NCBI GenBank assembly: GCA_963709075.1
Contig: CAVPUY010000011.1
Location: forward strand, 1-64,000
DNA from: Palsa-506 sp963709075
Lineage (GTDB): Bacteria > Actinomycetota > Actinomycetes > Streptosporangiales > Streptosporangiaceae
DNA: 64,000 nt
Direction of reading: 5' to 3'
The position numbers and the translations under genes are program-made. The notes beneath the pieces were generated by a model, which made no database searches, had not been told where the DNA came from, and saw nothing but the letters and a program-made list of their open reading frames with translations. This document shows positions 18,168 to 27,651 of this stretch, piece after piece. The stretch's first letter is position 1; each line of letters opens with the position of its first letter.

Positions 18168-18605
18168 TGACCGAATCCGTCCGACATGACGCCATCAGAA
18201 CGCGCTATGCCACCGCGAATGCTCTGAGCCGATTCGAAAGACACGAGCCGTAGCGGTTGGAGTTGTTGCCTTCGGGGTCAATGTGAACCGGTCCGCTTCT
18301 TCACGAGGATCACGTCCCGTCCGACCAGAGCTTCCTTCGCACTAGCGGGCTCGAGGACGTCGTAGTCGAGGTTTCACGAGTGCCGCTCAGGTGACCGTCG
18401 AAGGCCCCGCTCTCCAAAGTCATCAAGCTTCGGCGCCTCGGGTGAACTTCGCACCATCAGCCTGAGCCGGCCGACCATGCCGCACCGCGGCCGCAGGCCA
18501 GCCTCATAGCGCTGCCGAGGAAGCTCCCACCTCCACGTCGATCAATCACTGTCGAAGACGTAACTGTCTTCTCGGCAATCTGTCGCCATGATCGACGCAG
18601 AAGAT
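18168..18605. other. Gene-free stretch with decayed coding scraps
   Basis: No convincing gene. On the minus strand about 30 codons near 18285-18380 read like the end of a protein (DYDVLEPASAKEALVGRDVI), but no family is recognised. Probably old gene debris. Confidence 0.35.
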
Positions 18606-19106
18606 CTAATTGGAGGTGCAGTCATGAGAGTGACCGTCGATGGTTCGCGATCCTGGGCGAGGAGGGAACCCTGCTCGGACGAGAAAGCGGTCCGGCGAAT
18701 CCGCACGGCGAAGACCGAGCGCCCCGGCCAGAGCGTCCCGCTGCGGTGCCGGAAGAGACCTGAGCCCGCCCAAAAACGGCAGCAAGAGCTGATGCAGCGC
18801 CGCGAAACCAAACTCGGTCTCCGACTCGATCCCCAGCAAGCGGACGACTTCGAAGTCCCCGCCCGACTCGACCGCGTAGTCAAGGAGCGTGGTCTTGCCG
18901 GTACCCGGCTCGCCGTGAAGCACCAGGGCGGCGCTGCGGCCCCGCCGCGCCGCCTCAAGGACGCGGTCGATCTGACCGCGCTCCAGCTCACGATCTAGCA
19001 GCAAAGTATTGGTCGGTGCGAGCGCCGCAGCCGCCGGAACGCCTGCGTCTGCCCGCTCCCCGCCGGGCACAGTGGGTTCACCCGGAAGATGCGCGCCGGT
19101 CTCCAT
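18606..19106 (-). pseudogene. N-terminal stub of a LAL-type LuxR regulator
   Basis: The first 140 or so residues of a large ATP-binding LuxR regulator: LLDRELERGQIDRVLEAARR, Walker A HGEPGTGKTTLLDYA, and the LAL hallmark FAALHQLLLPFL. Full-length LAL proteins are about 900 residues with a C-terminal LuxR HTH. Here the match ends after FLVRAG near 18660 and a short unrelated tail runs to the stop at 18606. The start is taken near ATG 19106. Inactive as a regulator. Confidence 0.75.
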
Positions 19107-19651
19107 ACACACCCGCCCATAGTCGGCCCTCTCAACCGTACGCCAGTGACAGTTCCGGCGCGCTTCCCAAGATCGCTTCGGTATTCTCCACGGCTGTGAC
19201 AGGCAAGCCTGGGCGGTACCGGGCCTACGCTGAACCGCCCGGCCGCAGAGCGTCTCAGAAGCGGGGCGGCCCCCGTTGCACTGAATTCGGGCGACGCAAC
19301 TATGCGACGCGATCCGTCCATGCGCCGCACCGACATGGCAGCCGCTGGACATGTCTGGCACTTGGTCCGCGCCCAGCGCAGGGGCTGGCGCGGACCGCAG
19401 CACGAGATCAGTGCCGCCCATGATCACCCCGAACCGGCAGATATGCACCCAGATGATGGTGCATTTTGACCGCGCTGTTCGCAATTCATAATCGCTCGGG
19501 CGCGCCATCGGGTGAGGAAACGGGTTTCGTGGCGCCGTCATTGTCGTGACCTGGTGTAACCGTCACAGTCGTCTTACCGTGGAATTCTCGTCATCCGCTG
19601 GGGCCTGACCGGCCCAGCCTCCGGGTCTCAGCCCGATCCCGGAGGTGCCCG
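19107..19651. other. Gene-free stretch upstream of the integrase
   Basis: About 545 bases. Only unlikely short ORFs. The last part is the leader of the integrase gene, with GGAGGTG 8 bases before its ATG. No attachment-site repeat could be identified by eye. Confidence 0.4.
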
Positions 19652-20569
19652 ATGGCTACCACGATCCCATCTACTGCCCTGATGCCTGCTGCGCCGGTGT
19701 TCAGCAACACCGAGCGGCTCGCGTTAGCCGGTTTCCTGGCCGGTTACAGCGGCCTTACCCGTGAAGCGTACGGACTGGACCTGCGCCAGTTCGCCAGCTG
19801 GTGCCACCAGCATCATCTGCGCCTGTTCAGCGTCCGCCGCGCCGACATTGAGTGCATCGCCCGCGACCTCGAGGCCCACGGCCGCGCCCGGGCCACCATC
19901 ACCCGGCGGCTGTGCACGGTAGCGGGGTTCTACCGGTACGCCGTCGAGGAGGAACTGCTGGATCATTCCCCGGCAGTGCATGTCCGCCGGCCGCGCCTGG
20001 ACTACGAGTCGCGCGCAACCGGCCTGGACCGCAATGAGATCGGCGCACTGCTGGTCGCCGCCGGGCCCGGCCCGGCCGCCGGGCATGCCCTGATCTCCCT
20101 GCTGGCCATCAACGGCCTGCGAGTCTCCGAGGCCGCCGGCGCGAACATCGAGGCCCTCGGCGTCGAGCGCGGCCACCGGACCCCGGTCATCACCCGCAAA
20201 GGCGGCAAGGTCGACACCATCCCGCTCGCGCCGCGGACCGCGCGGGCCATCGACCTGGCCATCGGCGAGCGCTGCGAAGGACCGGTCTTCCTCACCGTGA
20301 ACGGGCATCGTCTGGACCGGCACGGCGCCGGGCGGATCGTCCGCCGCGTAGCCCGCCGCGCCGGGATCACCAAGCCGGCCGGGCCGCACACGCTCCGGCA
20401 CGCATTCATCACCGCCGCGCTCGACGCCGGCGTACCGCTGCGGGACGTACAGGAGGCCGCCTCGCACGCCGACCCGCGGACCACCATGCGCCACGACCGT
20501 GCCCGGGCGTCGCTCGACCGGCACGCCACCTACATAGTCGCCGCCTACATTGCCGGCGCCGCCCGATAG
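19652..20569 (+). CDS. Tyrosine recombinase/integrase lacking the catalytic tyrosine
   Basis: A 305-residue XerC/D-type recombinase. N-terminal SAM-like DNA-binding domain about residues 20-110; catalytic domain about 125-300. Catalytic residues seen: Arg157 (INGLRVSEA), Lys183 (TRKGGK), His246-x-x-Arg249 (PHTLRHAF), His272 (ASHADPRTT). The position aligned with the nucleophilic Tyr, nine residues after His272, is His281 (TMRHDRAR; codon CAC at 20492-20494). Related actinobacterial proteins have MRYDRAR as I remember them, so one base change removes the nucleophile. Tyr294 downstream is probably too far to replace it. The start ATG follows GGAGGTG. It stands alone next to a LuxR-STAND gene. 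Either an inactive integrase or a base error. Confidence 0.88.
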   Translation: MATTIPSTALMPAAPVFSNTERLALAGFLAGYSGLTREAYGLDLRQFASWCHQHHLRLFSVRRADIECIARDLEAHGRARATITRRLCTVAGFYRYAVEEELLDHSPAVHVRRPRLDYESRATGLDRNEIGALLVAAGPGPAAGHALISLLAINGLRVSEAAGANIEALGVERGHRTPVITRKGGKVDTIPLAPRTARAIDLAIGERCEGPVFLTVNGHRLDRHGAGRIVRRVARRAGITKPAGPHTLRHAFITAALDAGVPLRDVQEAASHADPRTTMRHDRARASLDRHATYIVAAYIAGAAR

Positions 20570-20581
20570 GACAGCCGGGAA

Positions 20582-20619
20582 GCCGCCGCCCGGCCGCCGG
20601 ACGCCGGCCGGGCGACGGC
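20582..20619 (+). terminator. GC-rich hairpin after the integrase
   Basis: GCCGCCGCCCGGCCG at 20582-20596 pairs with CGGCCGGGCGACGGC at 20605-20619 with one mismatch around an 8-base loop, 12 bases after the integrase stop. No U-tract follows, which is usual for actinobacterial terminators. Could act as terminator of the integrase transcript. Confidence 0.5.
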
Positions 20620-20957
20620 ACAGGCGCAGATCACCGGGAGCGATCCCGGAAGGTCACTCGCGAACCGCCGATCGGCGCGGCCAATGTAGATCTGGCTATG
20701 CCGCCCGCGACAGTGCCTATCGGGTTGATCTGTGCTGGGCACGCTGATGCCGTCGGAAGTGCTGGGCGCCGGCCTGCGCCCAGCCTATGGTGGGTACGCC
20801 CGTGAATCGGCTCCGGATGTTCTGGGGTGTCTCCTCAGCGATCTTGGCGATCATTCCGGTGAGCGGCGGACGTATGATGTTTGCGCTGCCCGGTTGTGGA
20901 GGCCGGTGGCTTTCTGGCCGGTGCGGTTGGCAGGAAATCGACGGGAAGCCAGAGCTT

Positions 20958-23396
20958 GTGGCCACGCAGACGCTGAATAACCTGCCCGCGCAGGTGTCGA
21001 GCTTTATCGGCCGGGATGCGGAGTTGGCCGAGGTGCGCCGTCTGGTGGGAGGCTGGCGGCTGGTGACGCTGACCGGCACCGGCGGGGCGGGCAAGACCCG
21101 GCTTGCCGTGCAGGTGGCGGCTGGGCTGGCCGATGGCGCCGGGGACGGGGTGTGGTTTGCTGACCTGGCCCCGCTGACCGACCCGGACATGGTGGCGGTG
21201 GCGGTGGCTGATGTGCTGGGCGTGCGGCAGGAGCCCGGCCGCCCGGTGCTGGACACGCTGGTGGGCGCGGTGGGCGGGCAGAGCCTGCTGGTACTGCTGG
21301 ACAACTGCGAGCACGTGATCGGGCCCTGCGCCAAGCTGGCCGACGCGCTGTTGCGGGGTTGTCCGAACCTGGCACTGCTGGCGACCAGCCGGGAGCCGCT
21401 GGGGATCGACGGGGAGCGGGTGTACCGGGTGCCGTCGCTGCGCACCCCGGCCGACGGCGACGACCCTGGGGCGATCCGGGCCAGCGAGGCGGTGCGGCTG
21501 TTCACCGACCGCGCCGCCGCGCAGGGGGTGCCGCTGGCCGGGGACGAGCCCTCCGCGCAGGTGGCCGGGCGGATCTGCCGGCGGCTCGATGGCATCCCGC
21601 TGGCCATCGAGCTGGCCGCGGCCCGGCTGCGGGTGATGCCCGCGGCCGAACTGGACGCCCGCCTCGATGAGCGGTTCGCGCTGCTGACCGGCGGATCGCG
21701 CGCGGCACTGCCGCGGCAGCAGACGCTACGGGCCATGGTCGATTGGTCCTGGGAGCTGCTGACCAGCCCGGAGCGGGTGGTGCTGGCCTGGCTGTCGGTG
21801 TTCGCCGGGGGGTTCGGCCTGGCTGCCGCCGAGGCGGTCGCCGCAGACCCGGACGTGCCCGCGGGCGAGGTCGCCGGGCATCTGGGTGCGCTGGTGGACA
21901 AGAGCCTGGTCCAGTTCGACGACGCCGGGGCCGGCCCGGGCCGGTACCGGCTGCTGGAAACCGTCCGGCGGTACGCGGCCGGGCAGTTGGACGCGCAGGG
22001 CCCGGCGGTAGCCGACACTGCCCGGACCGTCCACCGCGACTACTACCTGGCCCTGGCCGAGGCGGCCGCCCCCCAGCTGATAGCGCACGATCAGATGCAG
22101 TGGATGGACCGCCTGGATGCCGAGCTGGGCAACCTGCGGGCCGCGATCGCCTTCAGCCTGACCCAGCCCGACCCCGACCCGGGCCTGCGGCTGGCCGCCT
22201 CCCTTCTGGTGTTCTGGTCGGCTCGCGGGCACGCCGCCGAAGCGGCAGACGCGCTGCGCGCGCTGCTTGACGTGCCGGGCGCCCAGAGGGCGACGCTGGC
22301 GCGCGCCCGGGCGCTGGCCGCGGCGGCCACCCTCGCCGAGCGGGCGGGCAGCTACGCCGCCGCCGAGGGCTACTGCCAGGAGGCGCTCGCCATTGCCGCC
22401 CCGGCCGGGGAGGACTACCTGGTCGCCGACCTGCTGCATCAGCGAGCCTGGATCCTGCTTCACCAAGGGAAGCCCGGCGACGCGCTGCCGCTCATCGAGC
22501 AGGGCCAGGACCTGGCCCGCCGCCTCGGGGACCCCCACCTGGCCGCCCGCCTGCATTCCGCCAGGGCATACGCCACCAACTTTCAGGGGGACCATGCGGG
22601 TGCGGCCCGCGACTACCTCCGGTCGCTGCAGCTCTACCGCCAAACCGGTGACCAGCGCGCGGTGGGCCAGTTGCTCGCCAACCTCGGCAACGCCGAGCTG
22701 TCGGCGGGCGACCTGGAGGCCGCTCGCCGCCACCTGGCCGAGGCGCTTAACATCGCCCGCGCGCTCAACAACCGCTACGGCATCCCCTTCGCGGCTTCCA
22801 ACTTTGGCCTGGCTGAGTACCTGTGCAACTCGCTGGGCGCCGCCGAGGCTCTGTTCGCGGAAACACTCGAGGTGGCCATGCGCACGGGGGTGAAGCGGCA
22901 CATCGCCTATGCGCTGATCGGCGTGGCCCTGACCAGCCGCGGCCGGGCCGATCCGGGCTGGTCCGCCCGGCTGCACGGCGCGGCCGACCAGACCTTCGCG
23001 GATCTGGGCACGGCCATCGAGCCGCTGGAAGGTCGGCTGGCCGACCTTGACCGCCAGCGGCTGCGCATCGCGATGGGCGCCGACGCCTTCGAGGACGAAT
23101 ACGCCGCAGGCCGCACCCTCGACCCGGCCCAGGTGCTCACCGCGCTCGGCGCTAAGGACGCAGCGGCCGGGCAGCCGCGGATGGCGGTACCAGGTGAGGC
23201 CGCGATAGCGCTGACGCCCCGGGAGCTCGACGTGCTCAAGCTCGTCGCGCAGGGACTGAGCAACCAGGAGATCGCCCAGCGGCTTTTCCTGAGCGAGCAC
23301 ACGGTCCACCGGCACCTGGCCAACATCCTGCGCAAGCTCAACCTGTCCTCCCGGGCGGCGGCCGCAGCCTGGGGCGTGCGGACCGGGCTGGTCTGA
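20958..23396 (+). CDS. LuxR-family regulator with STAND/NB-ARC ATPase domain
   Basis: A large signal-responsive transcription factor. From GTG 20958 it has LNNLPAQVSSFIGRDAELAE, Walker A LTGTGGAGKTRLAVQ (about residue 37), Walker B LLVLLDNCEHV, the sensor ATSREPLGIDGERVYRV and LDGIPLAIELAAARLR, all typical of STAND ATPases of the AfsR/LuxR group. A winged-helix block follows, then a long TPR-like helical array, and at the end a LuxR HTH (LTPRELDVLKLVAQGLSNQE, then LFLSEHTVHRHLANILRKLN). The length of 812 residues is normal. The frame is open back to 20787 with ATG starts, but the sequence before residue 58 of that frame is not conserved in character. Its target may be the downstream LtrA/nitrilase-fold pair. 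Confidence 0.9.
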   Translation: MATQTLNNLPAQVSSFIGRDAELAEVRRLVGGWRLVTLTGTGGAGKTRLAVQVAAGLADGAGDGVWFADLAPLTDPDMVAVAVADVLGVRQEPGRPVLDTLVGAVGGQSLLVLLDNCEHVIGPCAKLADALLRGCPNLALLATSREPLGIDGERVYRVPSLRTPADGDDPGAIRASEAVRLFTDRAAAQGVPLAGDEPSAQVAGRICRRLDGIPLAIELAAARLRVMPAAELDARLDERFALLTGGSRAALPRQQTLRAMVDWSWELLTSPERVVLAWLSVFAGGFGLAAAEAVAADPDVPAGEVAGHLGALVDKSLVQFDDAGAGPGRYRLLETVRRYAAGQLDAQGPAVADTARTVHRDYYLALAEAAAPQLIAHDQMQWMDRLDAELGNLRAAIAFSLTQPDPDPGLRLAASLLVFWSARGHAAEAADALRALLDVPGAQRATLARARALAAAATLAERAGSYAAAEGYCQEALAIAAPAGEDYLVADLLHQRAWILLHQGKPGDALPLIEQGQDLARRLGDPHLAARLHSARAYATNFQGDHAGAARDYLRSLQLYRQTGDQRAVGQLLANLGNAELSAGDLEAARRHLAEALNIARALNNRYGIPFAASNFGLAEYLCNSLGAAEALFAETLEVAMRTGVKRHIAYALIGVALTSRGRADPGWSARLHGAADQTFADLGTAIEPLEGRLADLDRQRLRIAMGADAFEDEYAAGRTLDPAQVLTALGAKDAAAGQPRMAVPGEAAIALTPRELDVLKLVAQGLSNQEIAQRLFLSEHTVHRHLANILRKLNLSSRAAAAAWGVRTGLV

Positions 23397-23521
23397 GCCT
23401 GGCCCGTTCGGGCCATCTGCCGCGCCCACACAAGGTTGGCCCTAACGGGCGAAGCGACAGCCGGCCGGCCGGCCGCATCCTCGGTACCAATGGCTACTAG
23501 GCCAACACGAAGAAGACCGCT

Positions 23522-23635
23522 ATGCACCACACCATCTCGTACTACCTAGCGCAGGCCCGCATGGCCGACCTGCGCCACGATGCCCGGCGTGCCGCCCGGG
23601 CCCGCGCCGGGCGGCGGACGCGGCCAGAGCATTGC
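23522..23635 (+). other. Start of a small conserved-looking ORF
   Basis: ATG 23522 opens with HHTISYYLAQARMADLRHDA and a basic Arg/Ala helix, a pattern seen in small actinobacterial proteins next to LuxR-STAND genes. After about 35 codons the composition becomes random, and the open frame runs into the LtrA gene in another frame. Either a truncated or frame-broken small gene or a short peptide. No function known. Confidence 0.4.
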
Positions 23636-23769
23636 GAGCACTCCGGGCCCAGGCTGCACGGCTTGGACCGCGGGTGCCGGCTCTGCTGGGCGCCTGCAGC
23701 TCCTGACGCGCACCCGCCGATCTCGGCAGGCCCGCGCACCGGCCCTGCCCCTGGGCGAAAGGATCTCCC

Positions 23770-25080
23770 ATGTCAGCCGCAGTTCGCACGGCCGTTTCTG
23801 AGCCGATGGCCCAAAGGGCCAGCCTGCTGTCTCGGCCAGCCTTGCTGGCCAGCGTCCGGGGCCATGCCGGGCTCCGGGCGGTGCAGGTCAGCCCACCCCG
23901 ATTGCGCACCGCGAATGGCCACCACCGGGATGGGCGCAGTGCCAGCTGGGTTGAGCTGTTCTTCGACCTGGTGTTCGCCGGGGCGGTCGGCCAGCTGGCC
24001 GGCGCCCTCCAAGACCATCCTGCCCTGGGCGAGCTGGCCCGGTTCGCGGTGCTGTTCACCCCGATCTGGTGGCTGTGGGTGATGTTCACGTTCTACGCCG
24101 ACCGGCACGAGTCCGGGGACATCGCACACCGCGGGGCGTTCCTGACCGCGCTGCTGCTGTGCGTCGCGCTGGGGGCCAGCGCCCCGCGCGCGCTGTCCGG
24201 CGACACTACGGGTTTCGTTATCGCCTTCTGCTGCCTGCGCGGGCTGCAGCTGGCCCTGTATGCCCGGGCCCGCCACTATCTGCCCGCTACCAGGGCCTTG
24301 TATGGCCGCTATCTGGCGTTCTTCGGCGCGGGCGGGATCTTGTGGCTGGCCTCGCTCGCGGTGGGCGGCCCGCTGCGGTATGCGTTCTGGGCCGCTGCGC
24401 TGCTCGCCGACGCGGCCGGGGCCCTGGCGATGCTGGCGCCCGGCCGCTGGGTCCCGATCAACCCCTCCCACCTGGCCGACCGGTTCCAGCTGTTCGTGCT
24501 GATCGTGCTCGGCGAGTCGGTCGCCCGGCTGATCAGCGCCGCCGCCCTGCGGCCCTGGAGCCTCCCGCTCGCCGTTGTGCTCGCCGCGGCGCTGCTGACG
24601 CTCGCCGCGCTGTGGTGGGCGTGGCTGACCGCCGCAGACTGCCAGGCCCTCGGCGGGCCCAGGTCCATCGCCCGCTTCACCGTGGCCAACCTGCCCATCG
24701 TGGCGGGCATCGCCGCGGCCAGCGCCGGGCTGCACATCGCGATCCTGGCCGCCCACGGCGGCGGCACCATCGGCGACGGGCCCCGGGCGGCGCTTTACGG
24801 GGGCGTTAGTGTCTACCTGCTGGCCAGCGCCGCGCTCCCCTCCCGCAGCATGACCGCGGGGGTCCGGGCATGGCGGCTAGCAACCGCCCTGGCCGCCCTG
24901 GGCTTGGTCTTCATGGGCGCCATCATGGCGCCGGTCTTCCTGGTGCCCGCCCTCACAGTCGTCCTGGTTCTGGGCCTGGCCGCCGAGGCCCGCCACCACT
25001 CACCACGCCCCGCCCCGGGCGCGGCGCGGCAGCCGAGATCAATACCAGCTACCCGCCGGGACTGCACCGGCCACGCCTGA
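23770..25080 (+). CDS. ltrA-like: Low temperature requirement protein A (LtrA) family membrane protein
   Basis: A 436-residue polytopic membrane protein with about 11-12 hydrophobic segments. The family signature SWVELFFDLVFAGAVGQLAG is at about residue 57, followed by WWLWVMFTFYADRHESGD and, in the second half, DRFQLFVLIVLGESVARLIS, the usual LtrA blocks. LtrA proteins were named from a cold-sensitive Listeria mutant; their biochemical role is not known. The first 50 residues before the signature are probably cytosolic, and the true start could be a little downstream. Eleven bases separate it from the nitrilase-fold gene, so the two are one operon and may form a membrane-linked unit. Confidence 0.88.
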   Translation: MSAAVRTAVSEPMAQRASLLSRPALLASVRGHAGLRAVQVSPPRLRTANGHHRDGRSASWVELFFDLVFAGAVGQLAGALQDHPALGELARFAVLFTPIWWLWVMFTFYADRHESGDIAHRGAFLTALLLCVALGASAPRALSGDTTGFVIAFCCLRGLQLALYARARHYLPATRALYGRYLAFFGAGGILWLASLAVGGPLRYAFWAAALLADAAGALAMLAPGRWVPINPSHLADRFQLFVLIVLGESVARLISAAALRPWSLPLAVVLAAALLTLAALWWAWLTAADCQALGGPRSIARFTVANLPIVAGIAAASAGLHIAILAAHGGGTIGDGPRAALYGGVSVYLLASAALPSRSMTAGVRAWRLATALAALGLVFMGAIMAPVFLVPALTVVLVLGLAAEARHHSPRPAPGAARQPRSIPATRRDCTGHA

Positions 25081-25090
25081 GGGAGCAACC

Positions 25091-27193
25091 ATGCCCACTG
25101 TCCTAGTATGCCCGGCCGCACCGACGGTCACCCGCGCCAGTCCCGGCTGGGGCCACGCCCCGAAAGCTCAAACGCTGGCGTCGGTGTGGCAGGCGACGTC
25201 GGGCACCGAGATCGGCGACGAGCTGCTCGACTGGCCCCCGGATGTGTTCGCGCTGACCGAGGTGATCCTGCAGCGCTCCCAGGCGTACCGCTTCGCCTTG
25301 TCCCCGCCCGCCGGCTTGACCTGGCCACCCGCCAGCTTTCCGGACTGGCCTGGCGCGGTCGCCGGTGCGGCCCGGCGGTGGAGCTCCTGGGCCGCGGACC
25401 GGAACCAAGCGCTCCCGGGCCTGCTGGCCCGCGAGTGGGCGGTCCTGCGCGACCGGGCCGGGAGCCCGCTCAACGATCTCACCCAGGCTCGCGACTGGCG
25501 GTTGTGTGAGGCGCTGCTGACCCTGCACGCGATCGCGGACGAAGCGTGCGCCGGGCTGGGCGTCGCTGCCCTGGACGCCTCTAGCGCCGACGGTCTGCTC
25601 TACCGGGCTCGTGGCCGGGAGTTGCTGGCCAGGACGGGCTCCCTGGCCCGCATCCCGGCGCACCTGATCCGGGTGCTGCCCAAGGTCCGCACGCCCACCG
25701 CCGGCAGCTCGGTGCGCGCGCTGTCCCGCAATGCCTGCGTGCTCGGTCCCGGCGTCGAAGCCCGGTGGCACCAAGCGCCCGCCCGCGACCTGGGCACCCA
25801 GCCATCCGGCGAGCGGGTGAACTACCTGCTCCTGCCGTGGCCGCTGCGGATACGAGCCTCAGACTTCCGGCCGGTCCTGGGGCCGCTGCAGCGGCTGGCC
25901 AACGACCCCTTCGGCTTCTTCGAGTTCGCGCCCTCCGAACGGCTCGATCTGGACCTGGTGGACCGGATGCTTGCCACGGCCCGGGACAGGGCCAGCGCCG
26001 TCGATGTCGTCGTCCTGCCAGAAAGCGCCGTCGAGGACACCGAGATCGAGGACCTGGAGACGCTCCTGGACCGTCACGGAGTGACCGGCCTGATCACCGG
26101 GATCCGGGAGCGCCCGGCACAGCCTGGGCAATTCCCGCACAACTGGGTGCACATCGGCGTGTCTACCGGCGGCCAGTGGATGCATGTCCGCCAAAGCAAG
26201 CACCACCGGTGGTCCCTGGATGACACCCAGATCCGCCAATATCACCTGGGCGGCGCGTTGCATCCGCACACCCGCTGGTGGGAGGCGATCGAGGTACCGC
26301 CCAGATCAGTCCAGTTCGTCGAGTTCGGCGATGGGGTCACGCTCGCCTCACTAGTGTGCGAGGACCTCGCCCAGACCGACGACGTGGCCCATGTCATCCG
26401 CTCCGTCGGCCCGATGATCGTCGTGACCCCCCTGCTCGACGGCCCCCAGCTCAACTTCCGGTGGGCCGCCCGGTACGCCAGCGTCCTGGCCGACGACCCC
26501 GGCTCAGCCGTGCTGACGCTGACCTCTTTCGGCATGGCGCACCGCTCCGCACTGCCCGGGCAAAACCCCTCGCCCGTGGTCGCCCTGTGGAAGAGCCCCG
26601 GCCAGCAGACACGCGAGATCTCGCTGGAACCCGGCGCACAAGGCATCCTGCTCTCAGCGAGCATCGTCCCGGCGACCCGGCGCAGCTTCGATGGCCGCCC
26701 GCCCGGCGCCACCGGCAGACAATTCTCCGACGTGAGCATCCAGCAGGTCCGGGCCGCCAGCACCGGCACCAGGTCACAGCACTCACCACCGGGCACACCG
26801 CCCCAGGCCACGCTGGCCCCCGAGGAGCTTACGATCCTGGCCTCTTGGGAACAGGCCGCGGCCGAGGCACTAGCATTCGCGCCCGAACGCCTCGCGGCGG
26901 TGACCGCCGACGCACAGGCAGGCGCCCCGTGGCGAGCCGAACTCAGGATCCGCCAACCCTCCCCGCCGCTGCAACACAGCATCAGCGGCATATTTCACGC
27001 CGTTTACCCAGGCACCGTGGCGAGCAGTGACCCGCGGGCGCTCGTCGCCACCACCGGCACCGAGATCTCCCACCCAGGACCACGACGGCCTCGCGCGGGC
27101 ACCGGCGTTCAACCGGGACGCCCCGTAGCCACCACCAGCGACGACAGTAGCGCGCGGGTCCGGATAGTTGACGGCAACAGGGTGATCCAGTAA
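25091..27193 (+). CDS. Large nitrilase-fold (carbon-nitrogen hydrolase-like) protein of unknown role
   Basis: A 700-residue protein. The middle (about 240-540) has the nitrilase triad in order: Glu311 in VVVLPESAVED, Lys370 in RQSKHHRWSLDD and Cys423 in ASLVCEDLAQTD. The string KHHRWSLDDTQIRQYHLGGA after the Lys is a distinctive block not seen in ordinary amidases. The first 240 residues are helical with no recognised domain; I see no reverse-transcriptase YxDD motif, although nitrilase domains of this general style occur fused to defence reverse transcriptases (DRT type 1). The last 130 residues are low-complexity Pro/Thr/Arg. Start ATG 25091 after GGGAG. It is in an operon behind LtrA and a LuxR-STAND gene. 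Hydrolysis of an amide or nitrile bond, or of a nucleotide-linked amide signal, is possible, not shown. Confidence 0.75.
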   Translation: MPTVLVCPAAPTVTRASPGWGHAPKAQTLASVWQATSGTEIGDELLDWPPDVFALTEVILQRSQAYRFALSPPAGLTWPPASFPDWPGAVAGAARRWSSWAADRNQALPGLLAREWAVLRDRAGSPLNDLTQARDWRLCEALLTLHAIADEACAGLGVAALDASSADGLLYRARGRELLARTGSLARIPAHLIRVLPKVRTPTAGSSVRALSRNACVLGPGVEARWHQAPARDLGTQPSGERVNYLLLPWPLRIRASDFRPVLGPLQRLANDPFGFFEFAPSERLDLDLVDRMLATARDRASAVDVVVLPESAVEDTEIEDLETLLDRHGVTGLITGIRERPAQPGQFPHNWVHIGVSTGGQWMHVRQSKHHRWSLDDTQIRQYHLGGALHPHTRWWEAIEVPPRSVQFVEFGDGVTLASLVCEDLAQTDDVAHVIRSVGPMIVVTPLLDGPQLNFRWAARYASVLADDPGSAVLTLTSFGMAHRSALPGQNPSPVVALWKSPGQQTREISLEPGAQGILLSASIVPATRRSFDGRPPGATGRQFSDVSIQQVRAASTGTRSQHSPPGTPPQATLAPEELTILASWEQAAAEALAFAPERLAAVTADAQAGAPWRAELRIRQPSPPLQHSISGIFHAVYPGTVASSDPRALVATTGTEISHPGPRRPRAGTGVQPGRPVATTSDDSSARVRIVDGNRVIQ

Positions 27194-27651
27194 ATGGACA
27201 GCCGCCTGACCCGAAATTCTACCCAGCAACAATCGCGTCGCTTTGCCAGGACGAGCGATACCGGAAGACGCGAGCCACCTTGCGTAACAATCCGCTATCC
27301 ACACGCGCATAAAGGATGATCTGCTCTCACCCAGTGCCAATAACCTACTAACCACTAGGCATTCCTATTCGGCGATCTGGCAGCGCTGATAACTTCCCAG
27401 CCAAGCGCTGGAGCGAATTGCGCTCGCGCCGGAGTCATGCAGGTCTATGCATTGTTCGGCATTCTTATACGCACTCGGAGACGCACTGCTTTCGGCATGA
27501 GCGCAAACGGGCCATGCCCTCAGCCCGGGGCCATCTTCGTCAGGGGGAGCGTCGACTTGCGATTCGGTGCGAAGTCTCTCTGCGTCTTAAAGGCACGCGG
27601 CGTGAGTTCTCCGATGACTGATCTTAATTCGCGTGGAGCGCAAACTCGGCG
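27194..27651. other. Gene-free stretch
   Basis: About 460 bases with markedly lower GC than the neighbours and no coding character on either strand. The two flanking genes converge here. The composition shift suggests an island boundary or foreign spacer. Confidence 0.4.

Noticed and set aside
21726..23429. 567-codon open frame on the minus strand
   Set aside because: Antisense of the LuxR-STAND gene, which has complete Walker and HTH motifs.
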